Source: Uranotaenia lowii
Taxonomy: Eukaryota > Arthropoda > Insecta > Diptera > Culicidae
Direction of reading: 5' to 3'
Assembly: GCF_029784155.1 (NCBI RefSeq)
Contig: NC_073692.1
Coordinates: 154,038,334 to 154,102,333 of the forward strand
DNA length: 64,000 bases
Below the pieces are notes generated by a model that made no database searches, was not told the origin of the DNA, and was given only the letters and a program-made list of their open reading frames with translations. This document shows, piece by piece, positions 1-10,317 of this stretch. The position numbers and the translations under genes are program-made. How positions within the stretch are numbered: position 1 is the first letter of the stretch; every line of letters starts with the position of its first letter.

Positions 1-1544
1 AGGTGAATTAAAATCATTCGAAACCTCCCAGCTGTGACCATACTGGTTATCAGTGAGTGATGAATAAAAAATTTGCTTTACTAAAATGTTCGTGCTTCTC
101 CACCTGGTGATACCGATATGGAAGTGTTTCAATTTTCAGAAATCGTTCAATAGAAAATAAACGCCATTTGCGTCAGATTTCGGAGTGTTAAGGCTAGGTT
201 CCCCAGTATCCTTGAATTACGGATGGACATATTTTATAAAGGTAGGTATACTACTACTGAAAGAAAACATCGCCATTCATCAGCATTCAAAGCTCGATTA
301 CGAATGCACATGTTTATGCCACTTCCTTCCGTTTGCTCTTGATATTGGCCCGATTGGAATCCTATCATCGTACACTTCAACCGATGACGAAGACGTCAAG
401 CTATCGGGCTATCGTTTTCTAGTGCATGTAAATATGCCAAATTTTGTTTTTGTAACCGAGGAATTTAGATCACGTAAAGGCCATTCGGATGGGCGGTTTA
501 CAAACCGTAACTAATACCAACTAAAATCAACTTCCTGTTAGTCAAAAAAAATCGAACCCCCTAGCAACGTGAATCTCTCCTTCTCGGACAGCTGTCTCTA
601 ACTCAGAGTTCGTTTCGCGGGGATAATTTAACCAAACATCTTTAATTCATCTCCCGATCAACCGTGCGTGACCACAAACTTGAAAGAAAGGACTTCTCGA
701 TCCGGTAGAACCATCACCGGTGTTTGTTCTTTCTGTGTTTTCCTTTCTGTTGTGGCGTTCTTTTTTTTTCGATCTGACGGATAAAGCTCAATTTCGGTTA
801 CCTCCAATTCGTTCGTCCCACTCAAAGAAAAATAAAAAAGGCGAAACATAAATCGCGATCCGGTGGGGCAAAGGGTTTGGTTGGGTTAGCGTGTTGCTCG
901 CGGTCCGGCTCGTGGCTTCAATCTTTTTCCTCTGACGGTTTACTTTTTTCCTGTGTCCTACGCTCAAACCAACTACGGGAGCATCCAAGTTGAGTTTCGA
1001 ATTGCAAAACATTTGCACCCTGTTTTATTATTTCAAAGTTAATGTATACGCACTCAAACTTCGCAGGTAAGCTGCATTTTTAACTTCTTATTATTGGTTT
1101 AATTTTCGTTACGCAAAACTCACAGAAGCGAGTGGAAGTCGGTAGAATTGAATCTCTTGAACTTGAACATATTTGAATGCTTCCTCAAACGTGAACAACT
1201 CTGTTGGTCAAATACATGCTCAGCTCATAGCTCATAATACCTACATAACACATACATTTGGCAAGTAATCAGGTTGAATTTCGGAGAACACATTGTTCCG
1301 TTCAAACTTTAATTGTCAGTCCGATCTGCCTGGTTTACTTTTCGTTAAACCAATTCTTCGAGGAAACGTTATAATTTTGCTTCTTCTACTACGTTACTTG
1401 AAAGGATTTGGCATGAGATTGGCACACCAATATGGTACGCTCCTCTGGGTCCTTGGAGGTAGCCAGAAGACACATGGATGTAACATGATAATTGAAAGAG
1501 TAGAGAGAAGCCCAAGTTGTTCACTTAGTTTTGACCAATTTAAC
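1..1544. other. No recognisable gene; possible non-coding 5' exon
   Basis: No open frame here looks like a protein I recognise. The stretch at 500-1066 is moderately GC-rich and ends in a good splice-donor-like sequence (CGCAG followed by GTAAGC at 1067). A pyrimidine-rich tract followed by CACAG occurs at about 1998-2013, and AATAAA follows at about 2084. These could be the ends of an intron in an untranslated or non-coding transcript, but such signals are common by chance and nothing else supports a gene. Confidence 0.2.
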
Positions 1545-1755
1545 ATATTTTTGCCATACAAGTGGAACAAGTTCCACATCGCCAATGGTTGCTTCTTCGT
1601 GATTAATCGAGGCCATCAATTTTGTGCAAAGTCCAATAGAATGGTGCTTGGGACTAAGAGTACATTCTCAATGCACAAATCTCATGCTTTCCAAAAATGA
1701 TCAATAATGGCGCCGGCCACGTCCTAGTAGTCAATGGGGATAAAAGGAAGGAATG
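1545..1755 (+). repeat. Dispersed repeat, copy 1 (GGCGCCGGCCAC core)
   Basis: About 190 bp here is clearly similar to the reverse complement of 50700-50900. Both share blocks reading like 'GCCAATGGTTGCTTCTTCG', 'GGCCATCAATTT' and the core 'ATCAATAAYGGCGCCGGCC'. The core also occurs at 7678-7700. There is no coding frame common to the copies that I could follow. The element type is unknown. Confidence 0.6.
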
Positions 1756-2282
1756 TTTGTTGAATACTTTTTAGGTACTTATGGTAACTGTAGCAACTCT
1801 CCTTCGAAATAGTATTTTATTCAAACATTTTACCTTTCTCTTCTATTTCAACTCTCACTTTTCCGACCACACAAAACCTTCCGTAATTTTTCCGTACTTT
1901 CACCATCAAAATCGAGTCTAGAATAATTTTCCATCGTTCATCCCCGTATCTTCTCCGCTCAATCAGTTCACTCTCACCCATTCATTCATCCATCTATATT
2001 TTTCTCTCTCACAGGCACCACTCAAATTGCGCGAAGAGATGATTGTGTTTTACACTGTTAGTTTGAATCAATCAGCTTAGTTAATAAAATGCGGTCATTC
2101 AAGTCAAATGAATAATCTTGAATAAATAATATTCAATTATTTTAATGTTGTATTGATCAATGTATATTAATTTCAACAATTAGAATTTCATATATTTAAA
2201 TCTTCATGACATATCTACCACAGTACTAACCAGAATCTCTCGTCTCCCCATGTTCCTAAAGATAATTATGAAATATTGAGAA
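1756..2282. other. Spacer, no gene seen
   Basis: AT-rich spacer with a strongly pyrimidine-rich part at about 1930-2013. Nothing recognisable as coding or as a mobile element. Confidence 0.4.
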
Positions 2283-3355
2283 ACAAAAATAAACCGGTAT
2301 CACCATAGCATAGCATAGCATATCATAGCATAGCATAGCATAGCATTGGGTGACTACACACATCTTGCATTGGCTGATACATGCCGCACAACTAATTATC
2401 AAGAACAACACAAGATGCCAAAACGAGTATCTGGATTCAAAACTCATTTCAAGTGTTGCCATTGAAGATCAGTGTAGGTACTACAATGTACACCTCGACA
2501 AGTCAATGTTATCATTGTGGGTATAATCTGAAACAGCTAAAAAAACTTTTTAGGTGCAGAGAACTCATACGACCCAGGATGCTGTTTTCAGATAGGAAGG
2601 GGAAAGGTTGTTTTATAGGAAATCCTACTTGGCAGGTAGGATTGATGAAGAATTAAAATACAATTGCTAAATCATATAAGTTTATAAACAAGGAGAAAAA
2701 AAGGAACGAGCTCCCCAACCTGTAGACGATCTGTAGATGGACATCGTACTATGCAAGATGCGCTGCAATACACTTTTAGTGAACCTACATCCCCCGACTT
2801 CTGATTTAATGAATGCTGTAATTTTCGGATATTTAAACTTCAAATACAGATCGCATTGCGAAAAAATCTTCGGAGGGTAGCAGTAAGTAGAATTAAAAAA
2901 CACACTGGTGGTGGCGTGGAAGCACTACAGCAATTCGTCAGAAGATAACACTTATTTTAACTTATTTTTCGCGATATACATTTAAATATTTTAACTGAAC
3001 ATTTTAGAGCAGGAATTTTCCACCACGCTAAGTTTGTGCTTTTCTTCGTTTCACAGTCTCATCTATTCAGTCTACACTTCCGGTCATTTTGCTCTGCTTT
3101 CCGCAGCTAGCGGTTAGTTCCGCTATTTGAAATAATTGCACTTATTTTCCTCTAAATTTTTCGAACAACTTGCAAACATTTTTTCTCTGCATCACATTTA
3201 TTAATAGTTTGTCCACGTTGCACCATTATTTTGTACTTGAATTTTAGAAATTGATTAGATTTTCCATAGAATTCACCAAATTTTTTATTCGCGAAAAAAC
3301 AGACGGAAAAAACGCGATGTCGGAAAAACCACACAAGAATAAACCGGGATCACCA
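2283..3355 (-). mobile_element. Retroposon-like insertion with TATGC-repeat tail
   Basis: A 23 bp direct repeat with two mismatches flanks this segment (2283-2305 and 3333-3355; core AATAAACCGG then ATCACCA). Immediately inside the left copy is a pentanucleotide microsatellite (CATAG units, 2306-2345). On the minus strand it would be a simple-repeat 3' tail next to a target-site duplication, the usual arrangement of a retroposed element. The roughly 1 kb body has no recognisable ORF, so it is either a non-autonomous element or a decayed LINE fragment. Confidence 0.5.
2306..2345. repeat. CATAG pentanucleotide microsatellite
   Basis: Eight near-perfect tandem copies of a 5 bp unit, with one TATCA variant in the middle. 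It probably represents the tail of the insertion at 2306-3332. Confidence 0.9.
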
Positions 3356-3749
3356 ACTAAAGAAACCGTCTATACGTCTGCGAATCTATATTTATGTATT
3401 TAAGGAAGAGTGTTTTGTTAGTAAGAGAAAGGTATAAATCAGGATCCATTCTAGAACACGGTGCGACCTTGTTTTCCTACACCTCCTACGCTCCTATATA
3501 TTTCCTAAGGAAATTCCTATTCCATTTATTGATGAATTTCATTGCGGCAGTGGCAATTTAGCTGATTGCCTACTTGATTTCCCTATCGCGTGCATGAATT
3601 TAAAGTCAAATTTAAAGATGCCCAAGAGAAGTAATGAAACTGAATTTGTAATTAAAATATTATGAACTTTTTGGGAAACTTCAGCACAAAAAATTAACTC
3701 ATGATTTTTTCCTAAAACATAATCAAACTTTTTTTCAAAATTGTATAAA
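3356..3749. other. Spacer, no gene seen
   Basis: AT-rich sequence without recognisable coding potential or repeat boundary. Confidence 0.4.
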
Positions 3750-4678
3750 CCCAGCAAACATTTTTGTAGGTATATTTCTTAACAACTTTGTTATACGTCT
3801 CATATACATTATGGAATGATCGTATGAAACTCGAAAAAACAGCATTTACCTACCAAAGTGGAGGCAATATACATACATATTTTCAACTTCTGGATAAAGC
3901 GATAAGATTATACGATTTGGACGATATTGGACAGCATATTCATACATACTGAAAGAATGCAAGAGAGCACCAGTTTTTTTCGCTCAACACATGCGAACCT
4001 GTTGTAATATCGAAAATAAAGAACGCAAGTTTGTATCGGAAAACTGATATCGTAATCATCTTTATTTATGTCAAGTGATGTTAAAAGGTCAGGTTACAAT
4101 AGTGATTGATATTGATAAATGGATTATCTGCCATATTGGCAACACTTCTCTATTGGTTTCCGTAGTGTTCAACTGGCAACACTTCCAGTGAACACTACGA
4201 ATTCACTCTTCATCGATTGTTGAAACAATAGCGAATTGACGTTCTCACTTGAGACTCTCTGTTGTTGTTTATATTCGCCATGCGGTCAGTACCGTATAGT
4301 CGTCGCGGTAAACAGTCGGTCGTTCGTCGCGAGTGAGTTTCAACAGAACCGTTTCCAGCGACAATATTTGCTGCCTCTGTCATTGGGCATTGGGGAGCAA
4401 TTCTTGCAAATACACTATCTGATTAGCAATCTGGTTGCACTGCTGGTCGCAGAGAGAACAACAAAGCTGTTCTCTCACTTGACCCACGCGGGAGAAAGCA
4501 AAGGAACGAAATCGTCTTCAAAACCTGCAAACATGGCGGACTTTTTATCATATCCATTTATTGCGACTTCGAGTAACGATTTTTACGACCTTTTACTTGC
4601 GTTAGATGGAATTACGATTCGCCGTAACGTTTTTAATGACTTGAGATATCATTTTAATGCGATTTCATGTTTGCTGGG
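3750..4678. mobile_element. Non-autonomous TIR element (CCCAGCAAACAT ends)
   Basis: The segment starts with CCCAGCAAACAT and ends with its exact reverse complement, ATGTTTGCTGGG. The flanks share only AAA, so the target duplication is uncertain. Inside is a 14-15 bp inverted repeat with an 8 nt loop (4162-4198). An open frame at 4236-4691 overlaps the right end; it shows no domain and I treat it as chance. The superfamily is not assigned. Confidence 0.5.
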
Positions 4679-4941
4679 AAATGTCAATTAATTTATTGAA
4701 AATAGGTCGATGCGTTGCTTAATTGTGATTATATTGATTTGAAAATTATCATCAATATTATCCAAATTAAAAGTGTATTAAGTCAAAATTGATAACGATA
4801 TCGTAAATAAAATCAAAAGCTACAAAAAAAAAATTAAACTTGTTAACATCAAATTATTGTTTTAAATACTACAGAACTAAGATCGAAAATCATGAAACAC
4901 TCCACTAAAAACCAAAACTTGGGATCTCTAAACGTATGGAA

Positions 4942-7489
4942 ACATATGAGGCCCTTAGAGCCAAAGGGGTATAAGTGCATGAAAGCTGATTTCGAGAAAA
5001 AAGCACTTAGAGTTCGTTGAATTCCAATCAATTTCATAGATATTTTTTATGAAATTTTTTAATGAGTATGATCTTCTTAAATAAAAACAAATCATTTGGC
5101 ATCATTTTTAAGAAAAACAATATTTATTTGACGAAAATTGAGACGACACGTGATTTTTGATTTTTTTACTTATACCCCTTTGGCTCCAAACTTATGTACT
5201 TATACCCCTTTGCCACCAAATAAATTCACTTATACCCCTTTGCCATCAACAAATATCCATTTTCAGGTGATTTTGTCTTATTCAGAAAACATAGAGATTT
5301 TATCAGGCGAAAATCAAATAATTTTTTTAACATATTCATTTTTTAGAGTTATGATGGGAAATGTACCCTGATACAGTTAATCGAGAGATTTTATGTCTAA
5401 AGATCAACCTTGTCTTGTCAGTTGGAGTAAATCTCTTCAAACAAAAGTTTTTCATCAGGATAATTATAAGAATAATTCGTGAAAGGTATTTTTCTATGAA
5501 TTCCCAATCATTGCATGTTTCCTGTGCCTTTTACAACAGATAAATTGGACATTGGAAAAGGACTTCCGCTCATTTAAAGGTTGATTTTTAACAGTACATT
5601 TACGACTAGCGCTTTAACATTAACCTAATCATCTCATTCAAATACATACCCGATCAGGAGAGCATATCAAAATAATATCTCAAACGTATCTCACCAAGAT
5701 ATTTACATCTGATTCAGTTATAATTAAGTACTCTAAATTTTCGATTTTGAGTTCCTCCAATCTGAATTATATCTTATTCTGATTGACAGACTTGAATGGG
5801 GTTGAGCTCATTTTCAATGATAAAGATATTTTTGGATTTTCCTAAAATAAAATGATTATATCATATTTTGATATACGTGCAACTTTTTATAAAACACGGA
5901 CATCGAAGTCAACCCGATCAGGAGAGCATATCAAAATGATTACTCAAACGCAAACCTATCTCACCAAGATATTTACATCTGATACAGTTATAATTAGGAA
6001 CTCAAAATTTTCGGTTTTAAGTATCTCCAATCTGAATTATATCCTATTCTGATTGACAGACTTGAATAAGATTGAGCTCATTTTCAATGATGAAGATTTT
6101 TTTTCGAATTGTCTTAAAATTGAATGATCATATCTTATTTTGATATACGTACAATTTTTTATGAAACACGGACATCGAAGTCAACGGCCCAAACCGTAAA
6201 ATCATTGGTTCCGCTCAACAGATCCATTGATTGAATCCTAATTTTGGGAAACTAAAAATGGATCATGGTTTTAGCCAATAATGTGATTTATCGGCATTCC
6301 ACTAGAAAATTTTCTCGAAGCATTCATATCTTGATAAGTTATAATTTTGATAGGATTTGTTCTGCCCAATATCAAACTATGCTATCTGAACGAGATATAA
6401 TCTTGACAGGAGCATATCTAAAACTGATATAATTTAGTTATGATCGTATAGATTTTTTGATATAATTTGAGATATTTTAACATCCTACGAGTACTGAATT
6501 ATAACTCATATAGATAGAAAAAAATTGGTATCAAAATATCTCATTTTGATATAATTTTGTTTTTCCCTTCTGATCGGGAAGGACCCAAACCGTGCATTAA
6601 AGAGTTTCGCTCAACAAATCCATAAAATTGAATCCAATTTATGGGAAACCAAAAATGGAGCATGGTTTTAGCATATAATGTAGTTTATTGACATTCCACT
6701 AGAAATTTTTCTCGAAGCATTCATATCTTGATAAGTTATAATTTTGATAGGTTTTGTTCTGCCTAATATCAAACTATGCTATCTGAACGAGATATAATCC
6801 TGAAAGGAGCATATCAAAAACTGATATAATTTAGCTATGATTGTATAGACTTTTTGATATAATTTGAGATATTTTAACATCCTACGAGTACTGAATTATA
6901 ACTCATTTAGATAGAAAAAAATTAGTATCAAAATATCTCATCTTGATATAATTTTGTTTTTCCCTTCTGATCGGGTATTAAGCATAGCCCAAAATTTTTG
7001 GCATACTCCATATAATAATGACCAGAAATCAGGAATTTGGAGTTCATTTATAGGGGTGAGAGTGAAAAAAACAAAATCTGATAATATTTTGTTCACTAGA
7101 AATATCACTAAATGCAATGAAATGATTAACTGTTAATGGTTAATTTTCAAACATGATTTACTTTTCAAATGCAAATTAAATTCCACTTTTCTTAAATTGT
7201 TCGTCCCGATGAAAAACACTTCTTCTGGAAATGACATTAGGGTTATAAGTATATTACTTGGTGGCAAAGGGGTATAAGTGCTGCACTTATACCCCTCTGG
7301 CTCCAAACAAAAAGTAATTTTCAGTTAGCAGGATTTTTTCAACAAGATCAAAACATAAGAAAATAGTGAAATAAAATTATGTATGAAATAGCATATGATG
7401 TTTAAAAGTCAAGGATTCGTTCTAGATGGTTATCTCGATTTTGTCCATTTTGTCACTTATACCCCTTTGGTTCCAAGGGTCTCATATGT
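4942..7489. mobile_element. TIR element with repeated subterminal motif
   Basis: The ends are inverted copies of a 36 bp sequence (4942-4977 and 7454-7489; about 32 of 36 positions match), containing CCAAAGGGGTATAAGTG. That motif recurs internally near both ends: 5168, 5198 and 5228 in one orientation, then 7263 and, inverted, 7284. Arrays of short motifs near both termini are typical of transposase-binding sites in some DNA transposons. No transposase frame is visible, so the element is non-autonomous. Its middle is occupied by a second duplicated element (5649-6975). No clear target duplication was found. Confidence 0.5.
5649..6975. mobile_element. Duplicated MITE array (A-A-B-B) with CCCGATCAG ends
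   Basis: Two similar units of about 264-273 bp lie in tandem (5649-5912 and 5913-6185), each starting CCCGATCAGGAGAGCATATC. Two similar units of about 395 bp follow (6186-6578 and 6579-6975), each ending CTGATCGGG. The second A plus first B (5913-6578) form a complete element with 9 bp inverted ends, CCCGATCAG and CTGATCGGG. The outer A and B look like duplicated halves. No coding capacity is seen. Confidence 0.6.
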
Positions 7490-8047
7490 AAATCAAACGT
7501 TGCATATTTGCAAGCTTACTTGAGCTTGAGCTTGAGCGTAGATAAACCGTACATTTCAATAGTTGTTTCTCCGTGATTGACTAGAACCATCAAAATTATA
7601 CACAGATCCAAATAAATGGGGCTTGGGATTAGCTTACCATTTTCTGTGTACACGTTTCGAAGGTTCCTTATTTATATGGTCAATAACGGCGCCGGCCACT
7701 TCATTACGGTTCATCGGGGAAAGGAATTGTTAGTTCGACTTCCGTTGCTACTAGAGACCGAATTCACCTCTAAATCTCCACGGTCGTCACAGGAAGGGTG
7801 GTTTGTTAGTGGGGAAGGTAAATAAGATCTGGATTTCCTTTGGGAAGGGATGTGATCAAAGCAAAGTTAAATATTTAATGATCGTCGCGTCGCACACTAT
7901 CGAGTACATCGCGTTTTTATTTAGAGCAAATACGTCCTAACGTGGCATTGTCATACACGTATAATGAACTTTGCAACGGTGCAACTTGCCGATTTTTACC
8001 GCGCGCTTATAACGAGAAGAGCGAAACGTCCTAAAGTGGTCGTTGTA
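7490..8047. other. Spacer with dispersed-repeat core, copy 2
   Basis: The core GTCAATAACGGCGCCGGCC at about 7680, followed by a 'GGGGAAAGGAATTG' block, resembles the end of the 1545-1755 repeat, so about 7660-7860 is probably a partial copy. A GAGCTT-rich short repeat lies at about 7521-7538. No gene is seen. Confidence 0.35.
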
Positions 8048-8705
8048 CCGTAATCCGGGGTAATATTGATCACTTTTTTTAATATTTTTCGATTTTTTTT
8101 CTGTTAAGGGGAATGTGACATGATTCTTATTTTAAAAATGATTGCAGAAATTTATTAGACCACTTTAAATTCAACTTAAAAATCGATATCGTCAGTTTTC
8201 AATTTGATGCTTTGGGCTTACATTGATCAGTCTCTATTTTTACGGTTCTAACGAGTTTTCTCGATCATAATGGATTCAAAACTCCTTCATAATATTTACA
8301 AATGCTAGTTTATCAATTTTATCTTGCTATTTAACGTTCTTTTTCAAAAATATTTATAATTGAAAAAGTACCATTTTGTTGCATACATTTAGGGGCAAAA
8401 ATTAAAACAATTGCTAAATAGTTTGAGCTAAAAAAATACAAATGAAATTTTACCTTAACACAATCATCTAGGCTCTCCCACTATTTTCATTTTCATTTTT
8501 TCTGCAAAATTTAATCATTTGATAGGGTTTCTATCTATTTGTCTAATATAGGCTTACTCTTGGAAAATGTAATTAACTTTTAAATATCAAAAATTTATCA
8601 CTAAAAGACTATAAAAATAGCACTATAACTATACATATACAAAGAAAAAAAAATAAGTTCTTTCACATTCAACAACCCATTTGGTTCTAATTTTTTTTTC
8701 ATCAG
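8048..8705 (+). mobile_element. Left part of TA-MITE (CCGTAA ends)
   Basis: The left end, preceded by TA, reads CCGTAATCCGGGG then ATTGATCACTTTTTT. It resembles the left end of the complete element at 53361-54103, and the right part resembles 27841-28162. It stops where a Jockey-like fragment starts at about 8706, and no right end follows. The window end (about 63850-64000) is similar in reverse orientation to 8200-8340. Confidence 0.55.
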
Positions 8706-8744
8706 AAGAGTTGACCGGGGGACCACCCCGATCGAACGTTACCA

Positions 8745-9775
8745 GAATAGATAGATTTACAGAACCTACACGGGCGTATGTTTTACATGGTTTTAAAAGC
8801 AGCTGATGGACATGTGCTTTCGAAAAATCCTTTCATCATTAGTCGATCCGTCGAACGATACGGAAAGCTGAAACGTGCGTTCTACGAGAAAGACCAAGGA
8901 TGGTACGTGCTAAAGATCCGCAACAAAAACTTAGGAAGGGAATTAGCCAAGTTGACGAATTTAGATGATGATACCTGTCAAGATCGAGCATCACCCCATA
9001 TTGAACAAGCGCAAATTCGTTGTCACGTGTCCATAGGTCGAAGGTATGGCAGACAACGCATTGTTATCCGAGCTAGCGTCTCAAAATATCATTGAAGTCA
9101 GAAGAATCACGAAGGAGATTTCCAGCAAAATCGTAGGCACTAATACCCAAATCTTAACTATCCGTAGCACGATAATTCCCGAATTTATCAACTTTGGGCT
9201 TCTCCGAGTTTGAACTCGTCCATATTACAAGTTGTCTTTATTATGTCGAACGTATCTCAAATATGGTCATCCGAAGAGCAACATCTCCTATAGCTTGTAA
9301 CCGTTGCAAGAAGAATCCCTATTGTGGTAACCCTATGAAGAAGGACACACACCGATAAGTCGCACATGCCCAATCTGGACAGCCGAAACTGCAGCACTTA
9401 AACTTAGGACAAAAAAAATATTTCAACAGGCGAGGCTCGGAAAATCGTACAGCAGATGAACAACCATCCCTACTCCAATGAAAACAAAAGGAGTCGAAAA
9501 AATCGTAACAACCCAGCCAAAACCTAAAGAACAACAACCACTCCAGCAGAATTAGCAACAGCAGCAGACACCTCAGCAGAAAAAGCCTACACCAGCTGTA
9601 CGATCGAACACCGCTTCTCCTCCTCAGAAACGTTCTACCACGGAATCATCGCCAGAAGATTCGTCGGATAAGACAAATGATAATCTCAACAAAATTTCCA
9701 ATAAACTTTGTAATGTAATGTGTACGTCTGCAAAGTTCGGTAATAATCTTTCAAGTGGATTTTGAGATAGCGTAC
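8745..9775 (+). pseudogene. Jockey-like LINE ORF1 (gag) remnant
   Basis: A 105-residue open frame at 8778-9095 reads like the start of Jockey-type ORF1 proteins. It contains LSKNPFIISRSVE and a YVLKIRN-like segment, both usual before the RNA-binding and zinc-knuckle regions. Downstream, the frame shifts several times. A degraded knuckle region follows (about 9220-9330), then glutamine- and proline-rich coding-like sequence (9530-9660). The ORF is non-functional. It is cut at 9775 by the BEL insertion, and about 380 bp of probable remainder resumes at 14989. The Jockey assignment is by similarity recalled, not by search. Confidence 0.6.
9771..9775. repeat. BEL target-site duplication, left
   Basis: CGTAC precedes the left LTR here and occurs again directly after the right LTR at 14984-14988. 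A 5 bp duplication fits BEL/Pao integration. Confidence 0.85.
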
Positions 9776-10292
9776 TGTACGGACGCAGGATTCCGTTGTT
9801 AGTGTCCCACGAATTGGGTCCCAAACGGCTATCGAATTTCGGGTGAGCAGCAAACAATTTCGGTCATCAATCGACCAGCGATGGCGGAGCAGAACAAAAC
9901 CAAGAACGAACGAACTTTCGGGTGGTAAAAAACACGTCCGTTGCGCGCGAGTAGGTTTGAAAAGCGATTTTATTGTTGCAAATAAATATTTGACATGTCA
10001 CTTAAATTATAGCATTTCACTTCACGTATCACTTTTTCGTCAAGGTTTTCTCACTACTTATTCTATATTGTGAGTGTGCAGTGTTGGTAATTCATGTTCG
10101 TTTTATAATGTGTGTTGTGTGAAGTAGTGTAATGTGGAATTTATGTTTGTGTATGATAATTACATCGTATTTCTTCTCTTACAGACTATTTCACTTAACA
10201 TTCGTAATTAGTAAATTTCATTTCTTCGTCAAATTTTATGTATTTCATTTTGTGTCGATGCCGAATCGCTGCGATGTGACTGCGTCGGAACA
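9776..10292 (-). repeat. 3' LTR of BEL element
   Basis: It is 517 bp. On the minus strand it begins TGTTCCGACGCAG and ends CCGTACA. It matches 14467-14983 except for three substitutions, in the contexts AAAGYGATT, TAGCRTTTC and ACAGRCTAT. Confidence 0.92.
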
Positions 10293-10308
10293 TGCCGCCC
10301 CCCTTGAA
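10293..10308 (-). other. Polypurine tract of BEL element
   Basis: On the minus strand the sequence abutting the 3' LTR reads AAGGGGGGGCGGCA. This is the expected plus-strand priming site. Confidence 0.7.
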
Positions 10309-10317
10309 ATGTCCATT

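Noticed and set aside
2306..2345. CRISPR-like short repeat
   Set aside because: It is a simple 5 bp microsatellite without spacers, and the genome is eukaryotic.
4236..4691. 151-residue open frame
   Set aside because: It lies in and across the end of a TIR element, has no domain, and has no conserved-looking start or splice signals.
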